From Taudactylus pleione (lineage: Eukaryota > Chordata > Amphibia > Anura > Myobatrachidae), in NCBI GenBank assembly GCA_031769625.1, contig JAUIMM010000126.1, forward strand, positions 7,154,001 through 7,218,000: 64,000 nt of DNA. The letters are read 5' to 3'. Positions 33,300 to 44,571 of the stretch are shown here, in pieces (position 1 is the first letter of the stretch; every line of letters starts with the position of its first letter). The notes under the pieces were generated by a model. The model had not been told where the DNA came from and ran no database searches. It was given only the letters and a program-made list of their open reading frames with translations. A program made the position numbers and the translations under genes.

Positions 33300-33974
33300 G
33301 GCCCTCATTCAGACCCGGACGCAAGTGGCCGCTTGTACGTTCGGCGTACGTACACACATATGTTAATTCAAGCACTCGCTCGTATTTTCGAACGCATCTA
33401 AACATCCTCCCCAAACTCTACCGACCCCTCCTCTAACTAACGAGCGTGCCAAATAGCGAGTGTACATCCCCAATGTGGCTTGAAGGGAACGCACGCACAA
33501 GTCCAACCCGGAAGTGGGCCTGTCAGATTCCGATTACCTGCTCCTTTATTCTGCCTACCTCCCTCAATCGTATCATGCCAATCAATATATCAATTATCTT
33601 AATTGTTTTTTTTGTTTTTTTTGGACAATGCAATTAACTTTACTCTTGTCCGTGTTTGTGTTTACCCGCAGAATACGTACGGCTTAAACATTCGCTTTTC
33701 TTTGTCAAAATGCATGTTTGAGCCAATTAAACATTTGTTTTATTTGTTTGTAACCACGCATATTTTCCTGGGCTCATTTCTTTATTTAAATTTGCTTACG
33801 CATGTCACTGCATCAAGCCTATCATAACTCTCAAGAGATTTGTGGCCCTGTCGAACACATGACTCATACACTAACCAATAGAATTGGTCCTGTTAATTAC
33901 CCAAATACATTAGCCAATCAAATTTATTTTCGGGTCTTTATTAAAAATGATTTTTAGAAAATACACCATTGCCA

Positions 33975-35445
33975 TCATGAGAGCCTCGGCATTCACCAGG
34001 CGCGAGCTGCTGGTGTTAACCGAGGTCATGGACAGGCCGATCACCAGCCAGCCTCCCCCATCACCAATAGAGAAAAGCATTCCGCATATGCGAGGTACGT
34101 GGCTGCCTGCGTTCCTTCGGCTCACGCCGCCAGATCGGCCAGCTGGAGCGCAGGTGGTCCGACCTGCAACGGCGGACGCCCCACTTGCTGGCATGCTTTC
34201 GCATGCAGATCGCGGAAAGTAAGTTTTTGTGACTGTGGTTTTCATGTTTATCTTTGTACTCATATGTGCATGGCCATGTTTTCATGTATGTCCTCTTTAT
34301 TCTTTGTATTCATATCTGCATGGCCATGTTTTCATGTATGTCCTCTTTATTCTTTGTATTCATATCCGCATGGCCATGTTTTCATGTATGTCCTCTTTAT
34401 TCTTTGTATTCATATCTGCATGGCCATGTTTTCATGTATGTCCTCTTTATTCTTTGTATTCATATCTGCATGGCCATGTTTTCATGTATGTCCTCTTTAT
34501 TCTTTGCATTCATATCTGCATGGCCATGTTTTCATGTATGTCCTATTTATTCATTGTACTCATATCTGCATGGCCATGTTTTCATGTATGTTCTATGTAT
34601 TCATTGTACTCATATCTGCATGGCCATGTTTACATATTTGTGTTTTCAAAAATTAGTGTTTAACTAGGTCTGGGTTGAAAATAACCACAATTTGTTTCCC
34701 ATCTTTTAGGGGCAGAGCGAAGACTACGGCGTCATCGGCGTCAAAGATGGTGCTCTCGGCCCCTCCTCCCAACCCCAAGCCAAACATCCACACCCCAAAA
34801 TTCCCGTATTTCCCCCTCCTCCCCAGCCTGCACAGACCCTGTTGAGGATGTTTCGGGGCTCCTTCCCCTCCATCCCAATTCCCCCTCTCCTCCAACCACC
34901 CCTCTCGTAACTACCCCCTCCCCTGAATCCCAAATCACCCCGCCAACCTCATTGGGGAGTGGCTTCTGTAGCGGGCGTTATTTTGAACGGTATGTTTTGT
35001 TTTTTTTTTAGTTTTTAGAAAAAACTGTTTGTATGTAATCCTGTGTCTGTGCCTTTTTTTGTGTGGTTTGTGAGAATTTGGTGTAGATTTCTGTTTGTCT
35101 TTACCTTTTACTGCTGATTTCACCATACACATATCACACCTGTCAGAATCTGATTTTTTTTTCTTGCAATTTTTGGGGGGTCCATTTTTGGGGGGTCCAT
35201 TTTTGGGGCCTTGGTATTTTTGGGGTAATTCTGCTTTTGGTCACAATATTGTCATTTTTGGTTAGCTTTGTTTGGCTTGTTTTTTAATCTGGTTTCATTA
35301 TTTAGGTATTAAGCCCCACACTTTTCTAACCCACAGAGGAACAGAGGCGTATGGTGGACTTAGCCGGATGTGTCGAACGGATGCGTGCCTACCTCATCGG
35401 GCTGCTGGTGGTCCTTGACCATATGTCTGTCATCCTGCGTCCTTA
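33975..35445 (+). pseudogene. Damaged Myb/SANT-like gene of the Harbinger element
   Basis: Exon 1 starts ATG AGA GCC with FTRRELLVLTEVMD, continues in a second frame as REKHSAYARYVAA, and in a third as RQIGQLERRWSDLQRRTPH, the pattern of a Myb/SANT-like helix-turn-helix domain interrupted by two frame changes. It ends at a GTAAGT donor (34218). Exon 2 (34710-34990) is proline/serine rich and ends at GTATGT. Exon 3 (35336-35445) encodes EEQRRMVDLAGCVERM and a hydrophobic helix, then TAA; AATAAA follows at 35479. Splice sites are inferred by eye. A real frame shift, an extra intron or assembly indels could each explain the breaks. Confidence 0.6.
34228..34640. repeat. 50-bp tandem array in an intron
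   Basis: About eight copies of a 50-bp unit containing TGCATGGCCATGTTTTCATG, starting right after the exon 1 donor of the first Myb-like gene. All three plus frames stay open because the unit has no stops and its length is not a multiple of three; not coding. Confidence 0.93.
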
Positions 35446-36271
35446 ATTTTTTTTTATCCTTTAAAAATAGTTGTCTACAATAAAAAAATAATCTTAACGT
35501 TCTGTCTCATTCCTTGTCTCCAAATCTGAGATTGTTTACACTGACATAAGTAGACTCTTCCTGCAAGTATTTGCAATTATTGTCACTAAGATTGTGTGTT
35601 GTATTTTGTAGGAAAACAGGCACAAGAAACACCTAACAGTAACAATCTGATTGGCCTTTTTTTGTGTTTGTCAATTTATATATTACTACATTTTACAGGT
35701 TCCAATTTGGGGGGCAACCTGCTTAGGCCGAGATTAGAAAGCCAACTGATTGTACAGGATTCCTTTTGGTGTTGGTTTTGACCCAGAAAACATCTTTAAA
35801 TTTAGCTCAACTTGCTACATTACAGGATTGCCCCTTATTAAATTTTATCGTGGGTGAACCTGGTTACACTTGCTTGTAATGGGCAATAAAATTACCGAAA
35901 TTACACTCTCAAAACATTTATTCACAACATAACTAAAATAACAAAGTGTTCACTCACAAACAATACACACAGTGATAAACAAAAATACAACCCATAAAAC
36001 AACATTTGATAAAAAAAATGAATAATCAAGAACTGGTTGACGAAGGACCATGCCAACATGATTCCACAAATGTTGCGTTGCAATATGGGTTCCAGAATAT
36101 ATATCCAATGTGTCCCCATGAAGGATTTTTTAGGGTAGCAGGAAGTAGTCATTGTTGGAGTCCCAAAGATTATGAAATCAAACAGAAGATGTGGGAAAAA
36201 AAAGAAAATAATTAGATGTTCTCCAAAAATCCTTACCACATTGTGTCTAAACACTGTTGTGTTGCCAATAA

Positions 36272-37432
36272 TTACCTAAAATATCTGGCCACCACATCAT
36301 CGCGTATGGCCCCCCCACATACTGACCTCCGACCAACCTCGGAGGGGCCATCCTCAGGTAAGGCATCCTCTGGCTGCATTGGGACACCACTCCTTATGGC
36401 GATGTTGTGAAATATCCCACACAGGACCACAATTTTCGAAACCATATCCGGCAAATACATGAGCTCGCCACCAGAGCGGTGGAGGCATCTGAATCGGCCT
36501 TTTAAAAGGCCGATACAGCATTCCACCACTTGCCTGGTGGCTGTAAGTGCAGCATTAAAATTACTTTGTGGCCCTGGTGTGGGAGCCAAATAAGGAGAGA
36601 GCAGCCAGGGCATGCAAGGGTAGCCACTGTCTCCTGTGAAAAAGAAGTGACAACATCAGGATCACTGTGTATCAAGCTTAACATTGTTATGTACTAAAGG
36701 TCTCCACTTACCCAGAAGCCACGCATCACCAGCTTGTAGGTTGTTTCATTTGTGCCATATCCCTGATTGCCGGATGACGAATGAGTCATGTGCACTTCCG
36801 GGTAATTTTGCATTCAGGGACAGGATCTGGAGGGAGGCATCACATACCACCATTACATTCAGGGAGTGATAGTGTTTACGGTTGCGAAATATGGCCTCCA
36901 GCTGTGCTGGAGGCTGAAGTGGTATGTGAGTACCATCAACAACCCCTATGATGTGTGGGAAGCCAGCTATTTGGTAAAAATTGGCCTTGGCCACACTAAG
37001 GGCACCCATATCCAAAGGCATTTGAATAAAATGATGGAGGTGCTTGAAAAGTGCCTCCATCACTGCCCTCAGGATCCGGGAAAAGGAGGATTGGGAGATT
37101 CCCGCCACTATTCCCACCGTTGTTTGAAATGATCCTGAGGCACAGAAATGTAACACCGCCATAAATTGCGTAAGTGGTGGTATTGCTGTAGGACTGTCAA
37201 TTTGTCGCTCAAGATCACTCTCTATTAATGAGAGAGTGTCTATGATGATTTTGGGCGGAAGACGGTAGCATCTTAACACCTCATCATCGGACATTCCAAA
37301 AAGGGTGACACGTGTTCGATATATCTGGGGCCTTGCACGCCTACGATACCTACGCCTGGGACGAGATTGAGGTTGGTCGGCTTCCGGGAGCATGGCCAGA
37401 ACAATCCGACCAAGATCAACCTGAAATGGCAA
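36272..37432 (-). pseudogene. Harbinger (HARBI1-type) DDE transposase, two exons, one in-frame stop
   Basis: Exon 1 runs 37432 to 36712, intron 36711-36634 (GTAAGT...CACAG, 78 bp), exon 2 36633 to 36272. The joined length is 1,083 nt, 360 residues, usual for this family. Visible features: an arginine-rich segment near residues 24-33, the DDE nuclease with D166 in VVDGTHIPL, D216 in PGSAHDSF, and the Glu in VVECCIGLLKGRF, plus the family motif spanning the splice junction (WLLG then DSGYP). A TGA at 36746-36748 (codon 229) breaks exon 1; the frame stays open on both sides. An AG acceptor 15 nt inside the chosen start (ATTTCAG near 37418) suggests a true upstream exon or the later ATG at MLPEAD. 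AATAAA on this strand is at 35917-35922. Confidence 0.88.
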
Positions 37433-37751
37433 GATTTGAATGTAAGGCTTTTTTCACCAAAAAAAAATGAAATTTTACTTAGCTTGTTGATACAATCCAA
37501 TGATGCTTACATGCCGGGGTATTGTCATGATTGGCCAAACCTATAAATAATCACAATTTAAAAATGCAACAATTTAGGGTGGGCATTTAGAAATCTAAAT
37601 TGGGTGCAAGACAAAACATAAAAGGGGAGAAACACACATTTGGGCAAAGAGCAAAACGACAGTGCGCAGACTACCTCAATTTGGGCCCAAATGTATTAAA
37701 CAAATGCTAAAGGGAAAACACAACCAATTTCACGGGTCTAAATAAGCATTT

Positions 37752-37925
37752 AAAAATGTGCTAATTAGTTCGCAAATACAAGTCACAATAGAAACAGATA
37801 AAAATGCGCTAATTCGTTCGCAAATACAAGTCACAATAGAAACAGATAAAAATGCGCTAATTAGTTTGCAAATACAAGTCACAATAGAAACAGATAAAAA
37901 TGCGCTAATTAGTTCGCAAATACAA
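37752..37925. repeat. 48-bp tandem array
   Basis: About three and a half copies of a unit with GCGCTAATTAGTTCGCAAAT, placed upstream of the transposase gene, possibly in its 5' region. Function unknown. Confidence 0.9.
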
Positions 37926-38491
37926 GTCCAAAAATACGCAGATATAAAAACACAAATTATTTCATACATTTCTGACTAACAAAACCAAAGGTTAAAAGTG
38001 TAAGGTCAAACAAAGTTGCGTAAATACAAACATGAACATTTAATAAACAAGTGAAAAAAAAAACTTACCAATAGAGAATATATAAGTCTCCGGATCAAAA
38101 GATCGTTGGGGCAGAGCCAAAAGAAACCTAACAAAGGCGAAAATTGGAAACATTAACGAGCCAAAATTCACGAAAAGAAGGAGACACAAATTGAACAAAA
38201 GTTAGACGGCCAAAAACTTACCAAATAAATACACGCCAAAAAAAAAAAACCCAGAAAAAAAGCGAACGGAACAAAATTAAAGAAAAAGACAAACCAAAAA
38301 CAACTCCCAACAACGCCAAATCCAAAACCCGCCAACAATCCACTCCGACCAACGTAACCTCCAACAACCAACAACCGCCACCTCGACTCGAGACGCCCCA
38401 AGCCATAAATAGTGTTTCATTTCCCGCACAAATTAAGGAGGGATCATAGGAACGCACAATCAATGATGCGGCCGAAAAATAAGGACGCATG

Positions 38492-38499
38492 TATAAATA
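38492..38499 (+). promoter_or_regulatory. TATA box of the intact Myb-like gene
   Basis: TATAAATA lies 53 bp before the ATG at 38552, a spacing that leaves a leader of about 25 nt. The divergent transposase gene starts about 1.1 kb to the left, so the intervening DNA may serve both. Confidence 0.6.
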
Positions 38500-38551
38500 C
38501 GCCACGAGCCAAAAAAAACGTTCTGGTGTATTTCTTGTTTGGAGATAAGAC

Positions 38552-39929
38552 ATGGCTACAGACCAGGGAAACAATGGCCAACAGTCTGCCGGTAAGTATT
38601 TCAGGCATTGCAAAACAATGATTAATTTGAAACATAATATAGTGCAAGTTGGGAAGCTTAAAATTCTCAACATTTAAACAAATAGGTGAGGAGGATGACA
38701 TGGAAGAGGCTGCTGGGCCCAGTATTCCGGGCAAAGCTGGCAAAAAGAAAAGGCAGCCACAATTCACAAGAAAGGAGATGGAGGTTTTGGTTCCGAAGTG
38801 TGTGGACATCCTGCCACAGGCAGACAGGAATATGAGTGCAAGCCAGAAGTGGAGAATGTGGGAGGAGGTAGCCAGTGCTGTCAATAGGGTGGGTGATTAT
38901 GTCCGTCTAGCCCGGGATGTCAAACGGCGGTAAGTAAAAACTTGACCCCCCTAAAACCAAAACCCATTTAAGACAAAAGGACAATGGTTCCAATTTCTCC
39001 CACAGATGGGCCGACTTCAAATATCGCCTGAAGCAAAAACTGGCGGACAGGGCTAGGCATGCAAGGGGTACAGGTGGGGGACCCACCCCTGTGTCATTGG
39101 AGTTGAATGATTTAGAAGAGCTGGCACAGGGGTGTGTGCAGGCTGTGGAGGTGTTTGGCGTGTCCAACATGGATACGGACATGCCAGACTTTGCGGCTCC
39201 TCATGTTGGGCAAGGTAAATATTGTGATGTCACCAACTCTGAAATGTTATTGTGCCAATATGTAGATTCTAATGTGACTCTTTTCTCATTTTTCCAACAG
39301 AGACACAGGCGGATGAGTCTGCTCCAGAGGGGAGCCTTGGCCGCAGAATTTCTGCTGGCTGTGCAGGGGAGGAACCAGTACATCCGGCTGAGGACCCTGC
39401 AGAAGCCAGTCCAGGGCAATCCCCCTCGCAGGCAGTGTCCCTCCTCACAGAACTCAATTTTAAATCGGATTTCCATACGGAGATTCTGCAGAGGATGGAC
39501 GCCAGTCTGGAACGGGTGGCTGAGGCCCTGGAGCAAAATGCTGCGGCCAACGTGACCATTGGTCAGGCCCTGGCGGAAAATGCCAGGGCCAACATCCGCA
39601 TCGCCAATGCCCTGGAGCAGCTCGTTCGCCAGCACATGGTGGAGCCGACCTCCCTTCCTGCCGGAACATCAGGATCCTCCACCTCTGGCACAACATCAGC
39701 CAATCCTCCAAATGTGCCTAGCCCTGTGCCTAGTCCAGAGGCCACAACATCTGCCTCTGGACGGGCCAGCCCGATGACATCCCGGACCCGGTCTGGCGCC
39801 CTCCCTCCCCCAGCCAAACGGGGGAAAAACGTTGACAGCACTGGCTACTTTTCCCACACTCCTTCTGTGCTTGCCCCATATTCCTTTCTGGCCAAAACTT
39901 CCCTCTCCTTTCTTGTGAATTGTTTTTAA
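38552..39929 (+). CDS. Myb/SANT-like protein of the Harbinger element, four exons
   Basis: Exons 38552-38591, 38686-38929, 39006-39214 and 39301-39929 have GT...AG boundaries (GTAAGT, GTAAGT, GTAAAT donors) and join in frame to 1,122 nt, 373 residues plus stop, with no stop inside. Residues about 38-120 form a Myb/SANT-like DNA-binding domain: FTRKEMEVLVPKCV, then WRMWEEVASAVN, then VKRRWADFKYRLKQKL spanning the intron 2 junction. A helical segment with repeated Leu/Ala (LERVAEALEQNAAANV, near 245-285) may mediate oligomerisation, and the tail is Ser/Thr/Pro rich. The partner role, helping transposase enter the nucleus and bind the ends, is known for the family and inferred here. AATAAA is at 40045-40050. 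Confidence 0.88.
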
Positions 39930-40874
39930 TTTTTAGCTTTAAGTTTCCATACCTTTTATGTTTGCACAATTAAAATTATTTTTGGGAATAACACTGCAAA
40001 AAATGTTTGGACCAAAAATGTGCATGAAAATGTTTTTCTTTTCCAATAAATTTTTAAAAAATGTTCGACATTGTATTCTGACATTATTGTAGAAATGGTT
40101 TACATTTAATCCTGGCCCACAAGGCAAAAACGTGCTCCCCCAAAATTTAACCGAAAAAAAAAAAAGGGCTCTTTAAGGAACACTTTAAAATTTACATAAG
40201 GATGCAAATTCTCCAGGCAAAAGCAAAATGGCACAAAACACACAAACATGATGACATTATTGTTACAATAGCCCAAAAACCAAATATCAACCCCCAAAAA
40301 AATACCAACAAATGTACGCTAATTGATTGTGTAATCCTGACATTAGCAGCTATGATTTCCACCTGCGTATGGTTTTGTGCTAACCCAAAAAACTGATTTC
40401 AAAACACATTCCAAGCCGGTTTTCAATACAACACTAATTGTTTTTCTGACAAGCCGTGATTAATCGATGCAACATCGTGGAGGGCCGGGACGGAGGAGAA
40501 GGCCATCGCCAATGTGGTCGAGTAATCCAGACCCTAAGCTGTGCGAGCATTTTGAATGGAAAGAGGATCATCCAGTGACGTATGAGTTGGTACGAACACA
40601 TTTGATGCTCGCATCTGATAATGTATGTACGCCCCAAAAACGCCTCGCCATGCCTGCGTTTTTCCATCTCCACCCCCGTCAACGCCCAAAAACGCCCTGT
40701 TCTGTCAATCACATTTGACATGTCACTTCCTGTACGCTATTTGATGAACGAGACAAAAAAAACTCGCAATATGCCGTATGCACATGCGCAGTGTTACACC
40801 GACGCATGCGCGCTTTCACAACATCGGAACGCAACGAGCATACTGCTGTTAACGAGCGGCTCTGAATGAGGGCC

Positions 40875-41160
40875 TTGGTCAGTAGCCAGTACAGTTTCAA
40901 CCCAGGAACACAAGCCAAAAAGTATGCAGGAAGACTTTATTCAGGAACAAGGATCAACAACTAATCAGCAAACACGAGACAATCACCTAGCAAAGTTTGC
41001 AAGGAGTGAGTATCTTCATGGGTTAAAATCAGCGCAGGAACTGTAATGCATGCACAGTTAACACACTAGGAATGGTGGAGAGCCCACAGCAGTGAGTCAG
41101 TATCTCTCACCTCCTCCGCTATCATTAACCTGGCCCTGTAGGGAGTGCCTGACATTACAC
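40875..41160 (-). mobile_element. Right piece of the interrupted gypsy LTR, minus strand
   Basis: On the minus strand the gypsy reading ends near 41160, and TGTAATGTCAGGCACTCCC starts there, a plausible LTR start (TG). The sequence runs on to the Harbinger TTG target and seems to continue at 33299. Terminal assignment is tentative. Confidence 0.5.
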
Positions 41161-41164
41161 CCGT

Positions 41165-42060
41165 ATGATGGGTATTTTAATAAAATTCAGTTAACAACCT
41201 GGGTGCATGTACATTTTTTTCAGGTTCCAAGTAACTTTCTTTTATTCCATATCCTTTCCATTTGATAAAGAAATACAGTTGACTTTTGGAAACACTATAG
41301 TCCAGAAAGCTTTCCACAATTGAGTTTATCTTGTTCTTGGACCTTTATGAATGGTAAACCAGTAGAAGTGGTGGAGGGAGAAACAATATTAATTAGAGAT
41401 ATATGGAATTCTGTGAAAGTCTAGAAAATTATTGTCTATTCTGAAAAGAGGATGCTGGTGATATATGTAACTGATAAATAATAGAATAGGAATGTTAACT
41501 GTAGTTCAGCCAATGAGAGAGATACTGCCCATTTGTCAAGTTGAAATTTTTTCTAAAACATACAGATACTGTACTGTTCAAGACACTGTAACCCTCTATG
41601 TTTGTCCATATGTTTGTGGATGATTCCCGGAAGACATCTTTATCTGAAAATGTAGAAGTTTGCAGAAAGCCTTCCAAAAATTAGACATAAATTGGAGAGC
41701 CTCAATCTGAAACAATCGCTTCAGGACAACCATCTGAAACAGTGCTTAAAGAACAGAGTAGTATAACAGAGTTGTCTTTGGAGCTGGTACAGGTACAGAG
41801 TAGGTCACTTTCATAATCTTATCAACAACAATCAAGTTAGTAGTAAACCTCTTGATGGGGTAAAATCTGGGAAAGAGTCTAAAAATATATATTTCTAAAG
41901 ACCAGAAGGAACCAATAAAGTCTGTAACTGCATTCTAGAAATACGAGGAAATTTGTTTGTGGCACAAACTATGCAGAACAACTCCAAAATCTTATTTATT
42001 CCAGGAAGACCTACAATATGAGAATGCTGAAATTTCTGAAAAATGTATTTTTGGAAGTTG
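41165..42060 (-). pseudogene. Minus-strand Ty3/gypsy integrase and chromodomain relic
   Basis: Read from right to left: a zinc-binding piece (HSHIVGLPGINKILELF with CIVC, about 41935-42040), an integrase core piece with NHPQTYGQT (about 41640) matching the conserved YHPQTDGQT block, and a chromodomain tail (KWKGYGIKESYLEPEKN, about 41220-41275). Stops and frame changes occur throughout. It belongs to the same superfamily as the 2.2-7.8 kb and 49.8-57.8 kb elements but is a separate insertion on the other strand. Confidence 0.75.
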
Positions 42061-42229
42061 TTTGGTAGGAATGTACAGGTGATACATCCACATCCATTTT
42101 TACATTTTTGGGCTACTGTAGCTAATAATATACTTAAGGCAACAAAAGTAAACATAACAAAAAGTAAAGGCAATGGGTGTCTACCGACAGGCGTACATAT
42201 AAAATCATTTTTTTCTGTCTCTAAAATAT

Positions 42230-42725
42230 ATTGCACATCCATTAGCCATAACATTAAAACTGAATGTAAAGTGAATAACATTGATTGTCTCATTACAATG
42301 GCACCTCTCAAGGGGTGGAATATTTTAGGCAGCAAGTGAACAGTCCATTCTTAAATTTGATGTGTTGAATGCAGGAGAAATAGGCAAGCATAAGTATCTG
42401 AGCAACTTTGACAAGGGACAAATTGTAATGACTAGACGACTGGGTCAGCGCATTTCCAAAACAGCAGATCTTGTGGGGTGTTCCCGGTTTGCAAAGGTTA
42501 GTACCTACCAAAAGTGGTCCATGGAAGGACAACCAGTGAACTGATGACAAGGTCATGGGTGCCCAAAGCTCATTGATGTGCATGGGGAGAAAAGGCTAAC
42601 CCATCTGGTCCTATACCACAGAAGAGCTACTGTAGCACAAATTGATTAACAAATTAATTAACATTTTAATGCTGGCTATGATAGAAAGGTGTCAGAAACA
42701 ACACTTATAAGTGCATATTGATGGA
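42230..42725 (+). pseudogene. Tc1/mariner transposase relic, 5' part
   Basis: Plus-strand translation gives the N-terminal helix-turn-helix of a Tc1-type transposase: [39 protein letters not shown], then after a stop QGHGCPKLIDVHGEKRL and HRRATVAQID. It stops being recognisable near 42720 (GYDRKVSETTL). The continuation reappears at 43475 after about 750 bp of unrelated DNA. The catalytic DDE part is missing. Confidence 0.8.
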
Positions 42726-43474
42726 TGAATGGATTTTAATCAAATATTCAGTTATGAATTGACTAACAGTATCAATGAAAACAATAATAACAATAAAAAT
42801 AAACAAAAAATCATATGCGCATATGTGAAAAACAATAATATATCAAGTTCCAGCTTGTTGTGTAAACAGTTGTTAAAAAAAAATTTCCAAAAAGTTTCAA
42901 ACAGACTTAAAAAAGTAGCAACAACACAGGAAGTGTTGCTAGTTCAATTCCAGGTTAGGAAAAATGTATCTCTGTGTTCTTTATACAGTGGATTAAACCC
43001 TTAAAACCTTGTGAGAAGCACAAAATGACCACATATTAAAGTTATTTATTATTTGTATATAATTTTCACATGAAATATTGGCCAGATTCTGTGATCCGGT
43101 GATTGGCACGGTGTATCTGAGACTGTACGCCGTAATACTTCAGTCAATGGGGGAAATTCAATTCAACGAGAGGTTGACTAGCCCCGGGAAGGAGTTCCCA
43201 GAGCTATTCAATTGACTGCACCGTTCAGTCAGACTAGAACTACTTAAGTGTGAGACTGCTGGATACCATGTCTTAAACTGGGTGTTTAGTCGCACTAACT
43301 GGCATTCTGGCAGTGAGATAATAGTGGATATATGCACATATAGGTCACGTTATATTGAAGGTCCAGCTCCTATGTGTTTTATATGCAGCATTTGGTAGAT
43401 GATAGTACACATACACATAACTACCAGTTTTTTTCATACAGTGGTTTAAGAGCACCTGGTAAAACCCCCTGATG
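42726..43474. other. AT-rich DNA between two Tc1 pieces
   Basis: No gene. A fragment GGGGAAATTCAATTCAAC at 43149 resembles the MITE ends at 30067. This could be an insertion that split the Tc1 relic, or the Tc1 piece was partly duplicated, since DRKVSE words occur on both sides. Confidence 0.4.
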
Positions 43475-43562
43475 ACAGAAAGGTGTCAGAACACATAGTG
43501 CATTGCAGCTTGATGGGGTGTTTCCGCTGACTGGTCAGAGTGCCCATGCTGACCCCCTGCCC
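43475..43562 (+). pseudogene. Tc1/mariner relic, second piece
   Basis: GACAGAAAGGTGTCAGAACA followed by codons for SLMGCFR and VRVPMLTPCP resume the Tc1 reading that breaks off near 42700. About 30 residues of transposase are covered. Confidence 0.65.
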
Positions 43563-43649
43563 ACCTTCATAAATATAATCTGAAATAAGTGCAATTTGCT
43601 CAGCTCCTTTCATAAATTTAAATGAGTGTCATCTTTGGATAGCAATTTG

Positions 43650-44330
43650 AACTTGTGGGAAATAAACATAATAGAAACTAGCCGGTGCACTTGTAATCTA
43701 AAATATCTGTATGGACTAAGGGGAGGCAATCGGGAAGCCGACTGCCTAAATACCGGCAGCCGGCTTCCCGACTGTCTTATCCCGGCAAGGGTGAAATGCC
43801 GGGCGTCTAGATGTAGACACCCGCATTTCCCCGATGCCGGGAGACCGGCACCCAGCATCACGATCGTAGTGATGCCAGGCACAGCGAGCGGACAGCCGCG
43901 GGGGGGAGGGTTAGGTTTAGGGCTCCTGGGGGGGACTTAGGGTTAGGCACCCCCCCGGGAGGGTTAGGGTTAGGCTAGGGGGAGGGAGGGTTAGGGTTAG
44001 GCTCCCCCGGGGGGGACTTAGGGTTAGGCACCCCCCGGGGGACTTAGGTTTAGGCAGTGGGGAAGGGGGTGGTTAGGGTTAGGCACTTAGAGGGGGGATT
44101 AGGGTTAGGCACTTGGGGGGGAAGTTAGGGTTAGGCACCCCTATGGAGGGTTAGGGTTAGGGGGGTTAGGTTAGGTTAGTGGATACTTACCTATCCACGA
44201 TCGGGATTTCCAGCGCTGTCGGGCTTCCGCTGCATTGCACTCTGCTCCTGTCGGGCTGCCGCTGACGGGAATCAAACTGCCGGCCTTGCGGCCGGCGGTA
44301 TTTCATACCAATTCCGGACTAAGAATTAAA
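43650..44330. mobile_element. Non-autonomous element with TTAGGG-rich array
   Basis: The GC-rich left part (43735-43860) holds palindromic GCCGGCTTCCCG words, and the right end reads GCCGGCGGTATTTCATACC, typical of a MITE family, but exact termini and a target duplication were not fixed. Confidence 0.5.
43905..44190. repeat. Minisatellite with interspersed telomere-like GGTTAG words
   Basis: Units of roughly 30-40 bp contain AGGGTTAGGGTTAGGC and C/G-rich runs (CCCCCCGGGGG). TTAGGG words are present but never in an uninterrupted run longer than about two, so this is an internal minisatellite and not a telomere. Confidence 0.85.
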
Positions 44331-44563
44331 ATACATGCATCTGATGGTACATGTGTACTTACAAATATGAAGGTATATACATATATAAAACATATATAAA
44401 TACACAATACTGTGTGCATTAAAATCAATATGAACTTACAAAGCAAAATACTGCCAGCAAAAGAAAATATACATAAATATATTAGTCTCTCAAGTTTATG
44501 ATAGAAACCATGAATAATGTCCCAGGTTGCACTCTTGATGTATATGTAGCCTCAACAGTTACC
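44327..44563. repeat. Direct repeat X, copy 1
   Basis: About 237 bp from TTAAAATACATGCATCTGAT onwards, nearly identical to 45978-46214. The two copies bracket the duplicated DIRS/LTR block. Confidence 0.9.
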
Positions 44564-44571
44564 TACTGGTT

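Larger units (their letters stand above)
33300..40874. mobile_element. 7.6-kb Harbinger element with transposase and two Myb-like genes
   Basis: Both ends read GGCCCTCATTCAGA inward and TTG stands outside each (33297-33299, 40875-40877), the 3-bp target duplication of PIF/Harbinger. Inside are a minus-strand HARBI1-type DDE transposase (36272-37432), a plus-strand four-exon Myb/SANT-like gene (38552-39929) and a second plus-strand Myb/SANT-like gene (about 33975-35445). Harbinger elements normally need a transposase and a Myb-like partner that assists nuclear import and DNA binding. The transposase TGA and the frame breaks in the first gene mean this copy is probably just past being autonomous. 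Confidence 0.92.

Noticed and set aside
34099..34663. 185-, 144- and 137-residue repetitive ORFs
   Set aside because: The same peptide repeat appears in all three frames because a 50-bp unit without stops is read; the array sits in a predicted intron.
43905..44190. Interstitial telomere
   Set aside because: TTAGGG words are interrupted every one or two units by C/G runs and lie within a MITE-like element.
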